A stretch of DNA of 64,000 bases from Diprion similis (taxonomy: Eukaryota; Arthropoda; Insecta; Hymenoptera; Diprionidae): positions 20,672,031 to 20,736,030 of the forward strand of contig NC_060106.1 of the NCBI RefSeq assembly GCF_021155765.1, in the 5' to 3' direction. Each line of letters opens with the position of its first letter. Position 1 is the first letter of the stretch. Under the pieces are notes generated by a model. That model had not been told where the DNA came from. It worked only from the letters and a program-made list of their open reading frames with translations, and made no database searches. This document shows positions 1 to 11,484 of this stretch, piece by piece. The position numbers and the translations under genes were made by a program.

Positions 1-1872
1 ACCTTCCTTTGCCTATTCTATTATAAGAGCAGCAGAAGAGGCAGGATTTGACGTCAGTCAAGATCTCAACGGAGACGACGTCACTGGGTTTACAATAGCA
101 CAAACCACAACCAAAAATGGAGTCAGACGTAGCAGTGCTGCATCGTATCTACGGCCCATCAGGAACCGTGAGAATCTACACATTTCGTTGAACTCCACCG
201 TTACAAGAGTACTAATCGAGGATGGAAAGGCAGTCGGCGTTGAGTACTTTAAGGTAATAATTATGTGACTTAGGTTTCACATACTCCATGTCGAGATTAT
301 AGGGCTTACAACAAATCTCTGTCGCATAATCGTTGGGCTGATTGTAGTGATGAAAGACTAACGTCAATCCGTCCGTCGTAAAGCCAACCCAATTGCTTAG
401 GTAGAATGAAGAGGGTAAACGGTGATGCCATTGTAGTTTGAGCACTACCTGCTTAAATATGGCCTATTTTGACAAAATCCTATGCCGATTAAGCGCAGTA
501 TATTATAATTTGATTCAGAGTGGTGAGTTCAAGATGGTTCGTGCATCGCGAGAAGTGATTCTCAGCGCTGGAAATGTCAAATCGCCTCACATTTTACTTC
601 TCTCTGGCATTGGGCCCAAGGACCACCTCAAGTCCATGGGCATAACAGTAATCAAGGACTTGCCTGGCGTCGGCAGCAATTATAACGACCACCCGTTCTT
701 CCCACTTACTTTTACTATCAACGAGAATGATGTATACGACAACAATTGGGCTGCTGCTGCCGAGTACCTTGCCTCTCAGACTGGTCCATTATCCAGTTAT
801 GGAATAGCTGGGGTATTCGCTCAGCTAGCTTCCAGTGCAACAACCCCTGACTATCCTGATATCCAAATATTCAGCACTGGTTACCTCGCTGACTGTGCGC
901 CGGGTGAAATTGGGGCTCTTCGTAGCACGGGGCGACGTACTTTATCATTGTCAGCATTGCACCTGCACCCGAAGAGTAGAGGTATGTAAATACTGTATAA
1001 CGCAATGGCTCATGAAGATCTTACAATGACATTCCAATATCCAATGAGAAATAATACTGATCCTTTCATCCGGTGGTTTAGGACGAATTAGTCTCGCCTC
1101 GACTGATCCTTTTGAAAGCCCCTTGATCTGGGGTAACTTTTTGAGCGAATCTAGCGATGTCGATCGTCTTTTGGACGGAATAAATAGTATTCTAAAGTTG
1201 ACTAATACAAATACCTTGAGATCCCATAATATGACGTTGTCAATGCCAACCGTCGAAGCCTGCAGAGATTACACTTTTTCCACTACTGAGTACTGGAAGT
1301 GTGCGTTACGCCAGAGTGTAAGAGGCGTGGGTCACGGAAACGGATGCTGTAAAATGGGCCCCGATCATGACGCAATGGCAGTTGTCGACCATAAGCTTCG
1401 AGTTCGGGGTATCAAAGGACTGCGCGTTGTAGATACTTCCGTCATGCCTAAGGTGGGTTTTGTGACAAAACTTTCAAATTGTCAAGCTGGTATTATAATC
1501 ATCTCTTTTTCATCAGAAATTAGTCTATTGTCACACGATTGATCTAATTTGTTCATGTTATCAGAGGGTAGGCTATAAAAACATTCAGTCGTTTAAGTGG
1601 TAAGAGTGTGAAGTTGTGGCTGCAGTTTGATATCAGTTCAGAGGTCTTATTGTAAAGGTAACTATGGATGGTGCGATATCAACGTACATCAACGCATACG
1701 AACGTTTACGCTGGACCTTACTTCATTGGTAGTTTAAAAATATGATTTCATGCCTTGGTTCTCAAAACTACCCTTATAACTTTATTTACAGGTAATTTCT
1801 GGAAATACTGCGACACCGACAATGATGATTGCGGAGCGAGCAGCAGATTTCATCAAAAAACATTACCATTGA
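1..1872 (+). CDS. GMC-family FAD oxidoreductase (glucose dehydrogenase-like), 3' part
   Basis: GMC enzymes oxidise alcohols or sugars using bound FAD. Insect members are mostly secreted or peroxidase-like glucose dehydrogenases, and the substrate here cannot be told. Four exons chain in frame: 1-253 (reading from base 2), 519-981, 1082-1452 and 1792-1872, ending HYH then TGA. The second exon carries a near match to the second GMC signature (VKSPHILLLSGIG). The third holds the C-terminal catalytic block (GHGNGCCKMGP, then AVVDHKLRVRGIKGLRVVD). The last has SGNTATPTMMIAERAADF, which supplies the catalytic-pair Asn. The active-site His is kept, but the usual G-T-C-K-M-G reads G-C-C-K-M-G. The FAD-binding N-terminal half lies left of the window, so start, signal peptide and full length are unknown. 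Introns are 0.1-0.34 kb with GT-AG ends. The family call is secure; the subfamily is not. Confidence 0.93.
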
Positions 1873-2031
1873 TTTCTACGTGGTTGAACAGGAGTTATTC
1901 CTACGAAACGAATGTACTTGCGTGATTAGTCACGTATGTAAACGTGACTAAAACACCGGAGTTTTCAAAGAATCTTGCATAAGATTCATTTTGAAACTTG
2001 TATCGTCTATCTATAATTCAATATTAAAAAC

Positions 2032-2037
2032 AATAAA
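2032..2037 (+). terminator. Poly(A) signal of the GMC gene
   Basis: A canonical AATAAA lies 160 bases after the GMC stop codon in AT-rich sequence. It is the first such hexamer downstream on the plus strand and is the likely 3' end signal. Confidence 0.6.
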
Positions 2038-3227
2038 AGTTTATACGACACTACGAACCGCTGACTTTGCGTTACCGTCAATATTTTTTATTTTTGTGGA
2101 GAGAAAGAACGGATACTCGAGACGCTAAGCAATTTAACAAAATAAAATAAAATAATACATTCTGCAATCAAAGTGATTAAAAAAAAACAATTAACGAAAA
2201 CCGTGACTCTGCTCTAAATTTTCAACAAACAAAAGCTACTTTATGCGTTATCTCGAAAACTCAAGCTACGGCCACCAAATAAGGCAAATGAATTTCGAGA
2301 AACTCCTCAACGCAATTTCAAAATGGCCAAACGTTGGTCGGTATACCGATTTAAATCGGTCTCGAAATTTCTTCGCAGATATTCGATAGCGCATACCGCG
2401 TTTCAGCTACACCAGAAATTGGCCTGCGTCGTAATCAGACGATTTCTCTCAGCCGACTCAAACCCTAACTCCGACAAACTCTTTCGAAAGTTTAAAATTG
2501 TCAGTAGCTCGTGTCTTTACATCCGCTTTTACAATTCGTAATATTGCTCGGTTCTCATCGGCTCTACGATTATGTATTTCTTAAATCTAGCACATCGCTA
2601 CGTCCATTTCCCCTGTCGCGGACGCTGATAGGCGGTTGGATTCGTCGTGACTCCGGATTGGTCCGTGGTGTAGTGACGACTGATGCGCTGGTGTATCCCT
2701 CGCGGCAGAGCTCTACGTTGGCGCTCTCTTCGTAGCCTCGTAAAAAATAAATGTGAAATTCCGGGACTGTCGCTGGCGCGCAAAAACACATTTCTCACTT
2801 GTATGATGTACATTTATTAATGTTTAAGGTGCATGGAAATTGGTTCACTTGTTCAAAATGTCATCTAATTTAGCTACCAACTTGTGTGATTCAAAGTTGT
2901 ACAAATGTTATCGATAATTAAAAGTACCTAAGAATTCGTAATTCTGTCCACGTTCCGAATTTTATTTCTTTCGTTTTGTCAGTATGTAATATGTATGTGT
3001 TTTATGCACATTGATAGAATGATAAGTCATTGGATGGTATAGTACCATCATTTTTAAAACATATACGCTGTACGTAACAGAGTTTGGTATGTCCGTCAGT
3101 AATAATAAATTGTTACAGGCACACGCAATAAGTTTGTTACAAAAATATTAATAACAAAGACACGATTAAAATTGCAGTTCATAAATAACAGACGTCAGAT
3201 GAAACACATGATGTAAAAAATGGGAAA
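2038..3227. other. Spacer between convergent GMC and anillin genes
   Basis: No supported gene. Bases 2038-2330 are AT-rich. At 2338-2360 two perfect palindromes overlap (see findings). Bases 2590-2740 are clearly richer in G+C and CpG than the surroundings, with short overlapping ORFs on both strands that I treat as chance. Minus-strand AATAAA at about 2816-2811 is a candidate poly(A) signal for anillin, giving a 3' UTR of about 0.4 kb. Confidence 0.6.
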
Positions 3228-6200
3228 TCACAAGTCGGAGACTTGCTCGTTAGGAAATCGGCAGGTCACGTTCCAATCCCGCAACGCTGAAACCACGCGA
3301 TTAAGATTCGATTTCCATTGGTTTAATTCTTTCACCGTATCGCAGCATAACAGGTTTCTGTAAAGAGAATATTGATGGTGTTTTTTTGAAATCGAACAAA
3401 AAATACCCCAGACAAATACAGTCACACAGCGGGTTCAAGTTCTACTTTATACAGTAAAGAAATTTCGTCACCTGGATCGAAAGCCAGGATAAAAACGAAG
3501 GCGATAACTCACCGAACTACAGTGCAGGACAATCGGCACTCGAGTAACATGCTATTTCTGTCCAACACACTCCTCTGTCTGAAGGTTTCTATCAGCAAGG
3601 TCCTCGGCTTGGCGCACATCGATCTTTCGACGGTACTTATCTCGGATGAGATGCAATTGGTAAGATCGATGGTAGTCAGCGGTTCCTTGTCTTCCTGGTC
3701 GCACGGATAATTCCAAAACATCAGAGTTTGGCCCTGAAGGACGCACCATCTCCGGTTCCAAGCCGCAAAACCACCGGCCTCGTCACCGTGGGTCAAAAAA
3801 CCAGCGTGGGAAACCGACAAGTGGAGCTTGCAGGAAAGCGTCAGGTCGATTGTACCGCGAAGAACGCTTCCTTGTAATACCTGATAACACAGCGTACATT
3901 CGAGTCGACGAACCCAAAACTACAGAGATTATTGTTCGAAAAACACATATAGATAGCTACTCACGGAAGTCAAGGGCCATGGCGAAGTCAAGCTCAGATC
4001 GTGCAGATACAGTTCCACCGTCCCTGAAAGTACGAAGGAGGTGTTTCTGATCGGTGCAGACTCAATCTGGCGCTGTTTTCCCGGTGAAATAGGCTTCTCA
4101 CTTTTTCTAAGTATCAGCTTCTTGGGGGAGGGACACGTCGCGTGTTTTTCAGCCTTGTTCAGGTGATATTTGTCGTCGTAATTGAAAGTGGTCCTGCGGA
4201 GTTTCAAGCAGTAGATCCTGACGGTGATTTTGAAGTTCGGGACGAGGTTGGGGATGAAAAATGTGTCCGGGAATATAATCCTAGGACTTTGTAGCGGGCA
4301 GGATATTGGTCTGGTGGCCCATACGGACGGTCCTTGGGAAACGGTGATCACGAACCATTGGACAAAGTCCCCCGTCCTGGACTCGAATTCGAGTATATCC
4401 TCTTTCAGTGGTAGACTGAAGTTCTTTATCGTAACTTCACCCGTTTCGCAAGGCTCCTCGACGTTATTGTTTAGCTCCGAATTTTGTCGCCGTTTGATTT
4501 CTTCGAGGATAGCAGTTTTCCTCAGGCCTGCGACCAGAAGTGATCTCTCCGATTCAACCTGCTCGGTACTCGACGAGAATTCCTTCATCGAGTGGCAGAA
4601 GGTCAGTGCTTTATTAGCCTGGTACATTATCGTCTGTTGAATGCTTGCTTCCTGAAGGAGGGTTTGTATCGTCTTGTCGTCGCTTTTGAGCTGCATCGTT
4701 GAAGCGGCATCGTTCCTCGTGGTTTTTGGCTGAGACTTGAGTCCAGGTCGCAGTTTCTGAAACATTTTATCACGTCAATCATCACGCAAATTATGAAAGA
4801 GAGAATAACGCCTGTAGGTACATATCAAATAGTTGATAGAACACCGTGAAAGATAAATTGGACTAAATGTGTTGCAGAAGGCTCAACATACGTTTTTAAT
4901 ACTCTGAGTGAACGATCTATAAATCGTCATGCCTCTGCTGAAAGTGCTGGTGTACGGATGAGGGGATTCAGTCATCTGCGTCTTCCTCAAAGCCGAACTG
5001 CTCTTCCTCTGTGCCGGCGTGCTTTCTTCGGATACCAAGTCACTGGCGCCAAATTCTGAGAAACTTTTTTGTTGCCCCTCGGAAGGCGGGTATGTCATGG
5101 TGGTGTTGTAAAGTTCATCCCCAAGCGCGTCGGCCAAAAAATTGTCAACATCATAGGGCATTGTGGAGTCGAGGGTCTTATCGTTCGGAGACGAAGTGTT
5201 CGGCGGGCTTGCCAAACCCTCGGGAGATTTCGGTGACGTGATCGTGGAGGATGTGGTAGTTTGTAAAGGGTGAGAACTGGAGGCGGTATTTTTTGACAAG
5301 TCGGTAAGTGAAGACTTTCGAGTCGATTCTAAATTCGGCTTGAATCTGTCATTCTTACTCACATCGCTATTATTTGCGGCACATTTCATCTCGGGCGTTT
5401 TGGTTTTCTGGTCCAAATTCGATATTGGCCCACCGCTGGTCGACGTTACACTTTCTGAAACCCTGCTCGACATTGCTAGATTATTAATATTATTCGGGGA
5501 GTCGCTGTTGCGGGTTGAATTTGTATTTTCATCGAAGTTAAGGCAGTTTTTGCTGACCGTCGATTTACTAGCCGTTGATGCCGTACACGCTTGGTCAGGA
5601 TTGTAAGGTGAATTGTAAAGCTTTTTGGGAGTGTATCCCGTTGGCGTGAACTTAATCTTCGATAAATTTGGGTAAATCCGATCAGGTGGTGACAGGTCAA
5701 TGTCGTTGTCCGGAGTGTAAAAGTCCGGATGAAACTCCAGCCGTCCAATATCGGCGTCTAAGCGTCTTATCTCAGCGGTTAGAGGGGTGGTCGGTGAGTC
5801 AGGAAGAACTTCAGGAATAGCTGAAAATCTTTTCTCTGCTAAATTACCTGTGATGTTCACATCCAACGATATCTTATCCGGTCTTTTATTTGCTAAAGTC
5901 TTGGAGGGTGAACCTTCGACTCTATCGTTAATTGCTTTCTGTTTACACTTGCCAATTGTTCTCAGTTCCGGTCTCATCGTGGGCGGTATCGAAATCTCCC
6001 CTTGCACAGTCTTCAACAGTTTAGGTTCCTCGGGGCTGCCACACCAGGAGTAGCGTTTTATTGCCTCACGATCATCGGCAATCCTGTCCAAAAAATCCTC
6101 ATCCCTTTTTCGTTGCAGTTTTTTCGTTGTACAAGCATCGTGAAGCGGTCCTCGCCACTTCACGTTACCAAGTTCGAATCCTTTTATATACGTCGGCGGC

Positions 6201-7344
6201 GAACGCTGCTTGTCCTTCGTTGAGTTTTCAGTCATATTCAAAAAAGTCGGGTCAAAAGTCTCCGACAAATCCGAGTCACTTTCTCCCTCGTCGTCTTTTC
6301 TTTTTTCAGATTTCCCAGAGCGCGGTTTTCTCACATTCGAACAAGTTTCTGTTGTTTCCGCCTTCGCGGTGTCGTCACTTTTTGTCCGCTTCTGAGTTGT
6401 CGTTACACTGTCGTTGCTGTTTTCTGTATATTTTTTAGCAGGAATTTCACAAGTTTTCGACATTATTTTATCCTCGTTACTTTCAAAATTCACACCGATT
6501 CTCGGCAGGATCTCACCGTTCACAGATCGTTGGAGAACTCGAGGATTTTGGCAGTCAGCAGAATTAGACTTCGACTGGTCAGTAAGATGCGAGGAACTAT
6601 CTTGGCCTGCAAAATGAAAATTGGGAAGATCGCTTCGTCGCGATATCAGACCATCACTCGTCGTTAGACTCGTTCTTCGTAGGGCGCACCGTTTGTCACC
6701 AGCAAACATGTTTTCATTGGAGTCTCCCCGGCTGATCATTTCACAATCTATAAATAGACGGCAGTATTACAACTTTTGGACTATGGAACGGCACGCACCC
6801 AAGTTTCCCCGTGAAAATAATTTTCAGAACAATACATTTCGTGTATTATTTACACATCGTACAATATACAGCTAACTAATTTCCATAATCATGGTTCTAC
6901 ATTTTCTGTATAATTAACAACTGCGAAGTGCACGAAGTAGTTTATGAATAATCCGGATTGAAAATTGTAGAATAAAAAAAAAAAAAAAAAAAAAAAAAAT
7001 GTACCTGCAATCCCTGCGATCTTAACTGCAGGCTTGTCATTAATGGCTTGCAAAATGCTCGATTTTCTCCGCAGATCATCCGAACTGCAACGCAAGCTCC
7101 CCCCTCGAATTCGACGCATGCTAGCACGTTGTAGCATGCGCTAAGAACGATATTTTATTAGAAAATAATTAAGCGCAACAATCTCGAGAGAGCCCAGCAT
7201 TATTTATTCAACTTTAACGAGAATGTGCGATTGCTATGACACTTAAATCTTATGTCAGCATTAGGCTTTGGACGTCTCTGTGGATAGTGTGCAGTTACTA
7301 TTTATTCTACATACCCGCGTGAAGGGATCTTGTGTCGAATCCAT
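3228..7344 (-). CDS. scra: Anillin (scraps homologue), complete, six coding exons
   Basis: Anillin is the scaffold of the cytokinetic ring, linking actin, myosin II, septins, RhoA and membrane lipids. Exons on the minus strand: 7344-7315, 7140-7005, 6747-4892, 4756-3965, 3880-3513 and 3357-3228. All phases agree and total 1103 codons, near the 1124 residues of human anillin. The N-terminus MDSTQDPFTRRMLQRASMRR matches the family's MDPFT start. Residues about 60-670 are a low-complexity Ser/Thr-rich linker ending SRGMTIYRSF, as in the conserved segment before the homology domain. Exon 4 begins the anillin homology domain (EASIQQTIMYQANKALTFC). Exons 5-6 give the C-terminal PH domain (GFLTHGDEAGGFAAWNRRWC to NQWKSNLNRVVSALRDWN). 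An in-frame TGA lies 39 bases before the ATG. The gene is head-to-head with Seh1. Confidence 0.95.
7315..7344 (-). CDS. scra: Anillin micro-exon 1 (start codon and 10 residues)
   Basis: This 30-base exon encodes MDSTQDPFTR and ends at a GTATGT donor (7314-7309). It joins in phase 0 to exon 2, whose acceptor TTCTTAG ends at 7141 and which continues RMLQRASMRR. It restores the anillin N-terminal motif, which no single reading frame shows. A TGA in frame 39 bases upstream supports this ATG as the start. The exon is too short to appear in ORF searches. Confidence 0.87.
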
Positions 7345-8851
7345 CCTGGACGAAACAACAGCGGAACAGCGAAACACTCTTCACTACGGATCACCAACGA
7401 ATGGTGAAATGTTCTCAAAATGCAGCAGCTCTCAGCGGTAGCTGATTCGTTTTATTTGCACGAACGAAATACTCTAGGGAGATAAGGAGAATAACCTCGC
7501 TGGGCACAATGAGTCAACTGTCAGTTCCTCAAGTTCAAATACATTTATTGGTATTTGAAGACTACACTCTTACGCGTTGATCTAACCAAAACACGTCGCT
7601 CTTTGTCAACAAGAGCTGGTACTATCAAGTAAAACTGACCGCGAAATATGACACATGGACTGTATGTATACGAAACTTGTGAAAACTTTTGAGGATGAAT
7701 CAGTTCTTACCGATGAATGAAACAATTTTTGTGAATATGTATTTAGACGTGAATGTGTATTTTTAAATCAATCTCGCGTGAAGTAATTATTTGGAACATT
7801 TAATGGAATAACACGTATCATATTTAAGTAACCACGTAACATAAATTTTCGTGAATGTTATTTTTGAATTGAATTATTTGATGATGTATCCCTAATTTGA
7901 TTCGGAATCTTTTAAGAATCGAATTCACCAACTTGCCTGATAATTTCCTGATTTTGCATTTATCTTCATAATATTTTTTTATATCTCTTTACAAGTACAT
8001 TTGTTGTGATGAATCAGACCTACGATGACAATTTCAAAGTATTGTTCTATCTTCTTTAGTCCGTATATAATGTTGTGAAATTGGAACTACGAAAGAATAC
8101 GAGTTGACTTGTTAATATTGAGGCAATGCAACTTACTGATTTGATACTTTGGAGCAAGGTAGTCGAAAATATTTTTTCCATTATCGATGAGTACAAAATC
8201 CATTTCAGCTCATCATATTAAATCAGTCATCATTTGGTTCCTAAATTTGATAAAATTTACTTCACTTTTGGAATCAGTAGTCCAAAAAACCTTGATACAA
8301 TGTTCATGACAATTATGTGAACAGAGAAATGTATGTTTGGGAAGATTAGCCAAATTAACAGTTTTATTGTTTATAATTATATTTACTGTGCTTTCGATTT
8401 AGCTCATAAATGAAAATATGAGATCAATACAGCTATGAAAGTTTTTTCAAGCACTTGTTGCTGGTTTATCTTTGAATCGAGCTATTAGTGAAGTAAAAAA
8501 ATTGTTTCAAGTAGAAGTAATAAATTTTGTTAAGTAAATGTTTCTTGCGGGTGTTTTTGTCTCGCGCCTGTATATAGGCAACCGCAGGTTTAAATCTCTG
8601 GAATGAAAGGCGGGTAGTTGAATCACGTAAAGCTAGGCGAAAGTATCCTGTCTCAACCTAACATATTCTGTCGTAACGTAACTTAACCTAAACCTTAACC
8701 TCAAATTTCATGCCGAATCAAGCCTGAACGAACCTAACCTTAAACCTAGTTGTGCGTTGGAGTTGGAGTCGCAAGTACGCCACGGGCGGGAAAAGAATCG
8801 GCTTTGTTTATCAACAATAAATCCGAGCAATTGTTGATGATAGGGTAGAAA
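7345..8851. promoter_or_regulatory. Divergent spacer between anillin and Seh1
   Basis: Both genes fire outward from this 1.5-kb region, so it must contain both promoters and 5' UTRs. No ORF is supported. Bases 7345-7480, next to anillin exon 1, are relatively GC-rich and are probably its 5' UTR and promoter. Bases 7700-8500 are AT-rich with nothing recognisable. Bases 8650-8755 hold the AACCT-type tracts next to Seh1. I see no clear TATA box placed for either gene. Confidence 0.55.
8650..8755. repeat. Degenerate AACCT/TTAGG-like tracts upstream of Seh1
   Basis: Within about 100 bases there are CAACCTAAC, TTAACCTAAACCTTAACC and GAACCTAACCTTAAACC, all variants of the insect telomere unit CCTAA, broken by unrelated bases. 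They end about 100 bases before the Seh1 start codon. They may be a decayed interstitial telomere-type repeat or a promoter element. Confidence 0.6.
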
Positions 8852-10462
8852 ATGTTCGAAGCCCACAGTATAAATGCCGAACACAAGGACCTGATACATG
8901 ACATAGCTTACGATTTTTATGGTCAACGAATGGCAACATGCTCCAGCGATCAGTTTGTTAAAGTGAGTACCGCATCTAAGCGAATTTCAAATTTCTCTCA
9001 CTCATATCACCCATTTTCTCAACTTCATTCGCATAATCACATAATTATCTTTCCCCTACCGTAATTCTGTCGAATCCTTTTCTCGTTCGTCGCACTTCAT
9101 CGCCTTGCCAAAATTGGTTTCACAGCAGTATTTTCGTTCACACTTTCATCTTGTTATGATCTTTCCATAGGTTTGGGACGAGGACGAACACGATAACTGG
9201 CACTTGACAGCATCATGGAAAGCACACAGCGGATCTGTGTGGAAAGTAACCTGGGCTCATCCCGAGTTTGGTCAGGTCTTGGCAACGTGTTCATTTGATA
9301 GAACCGCGGCAGTCTGGGAAGAAATCGGTATAAATTTCTGACTTGGAGTTAGGAAGTGATAACAGCAGAGAATTTTTTTTTTGTTAGAGTTTCTCACAGC
9401 GTTCACATTGATTGTAAGAAACAAATTTCAGTTGGCGAAGGTTCAGGCTCGGGTGAACGAGGAATGCGACATTGGGTGCGGCGGACCAACTTGGTCGACT
9501 CTCGGACGTCAGTAACAGACGTTAAGTTTGCGCCAAAGACTCTGGGTCTTCTCCTTGCGACCTGCAGCGCAGATGGAGTAATCAGAATTTACGAAGCACC
9601 GGATGTCATGAACCTGAGCCAGTGGACCCTGCAGCATGAAATTACCTGTAAACTTCCATGTAGTTGTTTAACATGGAATCCTTCACTGTCGCGGTATACA
9701 TAGTCAAAATACTCTGCAATATTGCGGGAATTGAACGCATAAAAAATAAGGGTAAATACAGTGTTTTCCTTCTCTTTCAGGCTGCATCCACCTATGCTCG
9801 CCGTTGGAAGCGACGACTCAAATGCTTCGAGTGGAGGCAAGGTCTTCATATACGAATACTCAGAAAACAGTAGACGGTGGACAAAAACAGAGACGTTATC
9901 CAACGTCGTTGATCCCGTGCACGATATTGCCTTCGCACCCAACTTGGGACGTAGTTTTCACACTTTAGCGATAGCCACTAAAGATGTACGGATTGTTACG
10001 CTAAAACCAATGCAGTAAGTTTCGTTAAGAGTGGGAAGAGATTGTTTTTAAGGAAATACTCTCGTGCGATGATTGGCGTTGAAAATTTGGTAATCAAATG
10101 TTGTTTTTTTTCTCCTCAGAGATGCAGCTCAAAGCGGTTTGTCCCGGTTTGAAATAACGACTGCTGCCCAGTTCGATGATCACTATTGTACGGTGTGGCG
10201 AGTGTGCTGGAACATAATGGGGACCATATTAGCGAGTTCAGGAGATGACGGCTGCGTTCGTTTATGGAAAGATAATTACGTGAATAATTGGAAATGTGTA
10301 GCAGTTTTGAAGGGAGATGGAACCTCGGCTCACAGTGCCGAAATTCCACAGATAGCAACACCTCCGAGTCACTCGGTCTCAGGAGCTCAGGCACCGTTAT
10401 CCACCACAAGGTACTACAAGCTGGGTTCCATCAGTCATCCTAATCAAGTACCGTGGCACTAA
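8852..10462 (+). CDS. Seh1: Nucleoporin Seh1 (Nup44A, GATOR2 subunit), short isoform
   Basis: Seh1 is a WD40 protein shared by the Nup107-160 (Y) complex of nuclear pores and the GATOR2 complex, which relieves inhibition of TORC1. Exons: 8852-8962, 9171-9327, 9432-9693, 9781-10014 and 10120-10462, phases 0, 1, 2, 2, giving 368 codons. The start [20 protein letters not shown] is preceded directly by an in-frame TAG. WD-type blades are visible: [60 protein letters not shown] and [18 protein letters not shown]. The protein ends [23 protein letters not shown] at 10690-10695 and 10969-10974 can end this transcript. An alternative last exon lies at 11307-11484. Confidence 0.96.
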
Positions 10463-11306
10463 TTGAGAACGATTAATATTTCCGTTTTGAATTATGTAAT
10501 ATAATTTATACATCATTACTTTTCTCTCCTGTTTAATTGATTGAGAACAGATTAGCGAGTAACGATTTATAATCTTAAAATTTTCACCGATTTTAAATAA
10601 TCATCCTTTCTCTGTCACTTTCTATCTTCACTCGTCTCTCTTCGTGAATTTCTAAGCAACAGATTTGATGATACTGAATCGAAAAAATCAATAAATAGTC
10701 AATATATCGTGAAAACAATTTGTTCGGATTAAATCACTTGTGTACAAAAGTGAAGAAATCTCTTTTTTCCTCTATGTTACGCACACTTTTACACCAAAGT
10801 ATTTAATTTATTTGAGATATATCAAAACATCCTTTACACTTTACGTCAATAGGTTCCTTTACATCAGATCATATTCTCCGTTCTCAGTTTTAGAGTCATG
10901 TAAGTTTATTACAATTGTTTAGCATATAATATCATCGATATTTGTAATGTAATGTGAGCCCAGTTTTTAATAAATATTATTCCTATAGACCCGAGCACCT
11001 TTTTATTTTCTCCTGTAACCCATCTTGCAATTTCTTTATGTTTCTTAAAATAGACGGCCAAATTTACTCATATCAAAATTTAGGAACGGGTGAGAGGGAT
11101 AACATTTATTATAACCGTTGAATGTAAATTAAATCCATGGATTCTGGATATTTACGGGTTCAAGATAAATCACTAAACACTTCGAATTTGGACTAAGTAC
11201 TTACCTTACATATTTCCTCACAACTGTTCGATACACGTGAAGTGAATTTAAAGTTTTATCACTCATAATTGGTTTCGTAACTCGATGTATCTTTTTGTCT
11301 TTTCAG

Positions 11307-11484
11307 GAATATATCAATAGCCACGGTTACAGCGGAGAGACCAACGGCGACAATATTGTCGACTAGTAAATGGCAAGCTCCGGTAATAAAAGGCCGCTTC
11401 AGCAAGTCTGTGTGGCTTGGAAATCCAAGCGAACCATCACTCCCCCCTCCTCCAATCATAGAACGCCAAAAATCGAAGAAGTAA
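11307..11484 (+). CDS. Seh1: Alternative last exon of Seh1 (long isoform)
   Basis: The polypyrimidine tract and acceptor CTTTTTGTCTTTTCAG end at 11306. A donor inside exon 5 (ACAAG then GTACTA, exon end 10410) leaves phase 2, and the first base here completes an Arg codon. The frame then stays open for 58 codons to TAA at 11482-11484. The new tail starts NISIATVTAERPTATILSTS and contains SEPSLPPPPIIERQKSKK, giving a 410-aa protein. From memory, human SEH1L also has two forms (about 360 and 421 aa) that differ at the C-terminus, the longer one with a proline run. AATAAA at 12328-12333 could end this transcript. It lies antisense to a short chance ORF. Confidence 0.78.

Noticed and set aside
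2323..2735. Plus-strand frames of 72-74 codons in the GMC-anillin spacer
   Set aside because: No domain, no partner exons, and comparable frames on the opposite strand.
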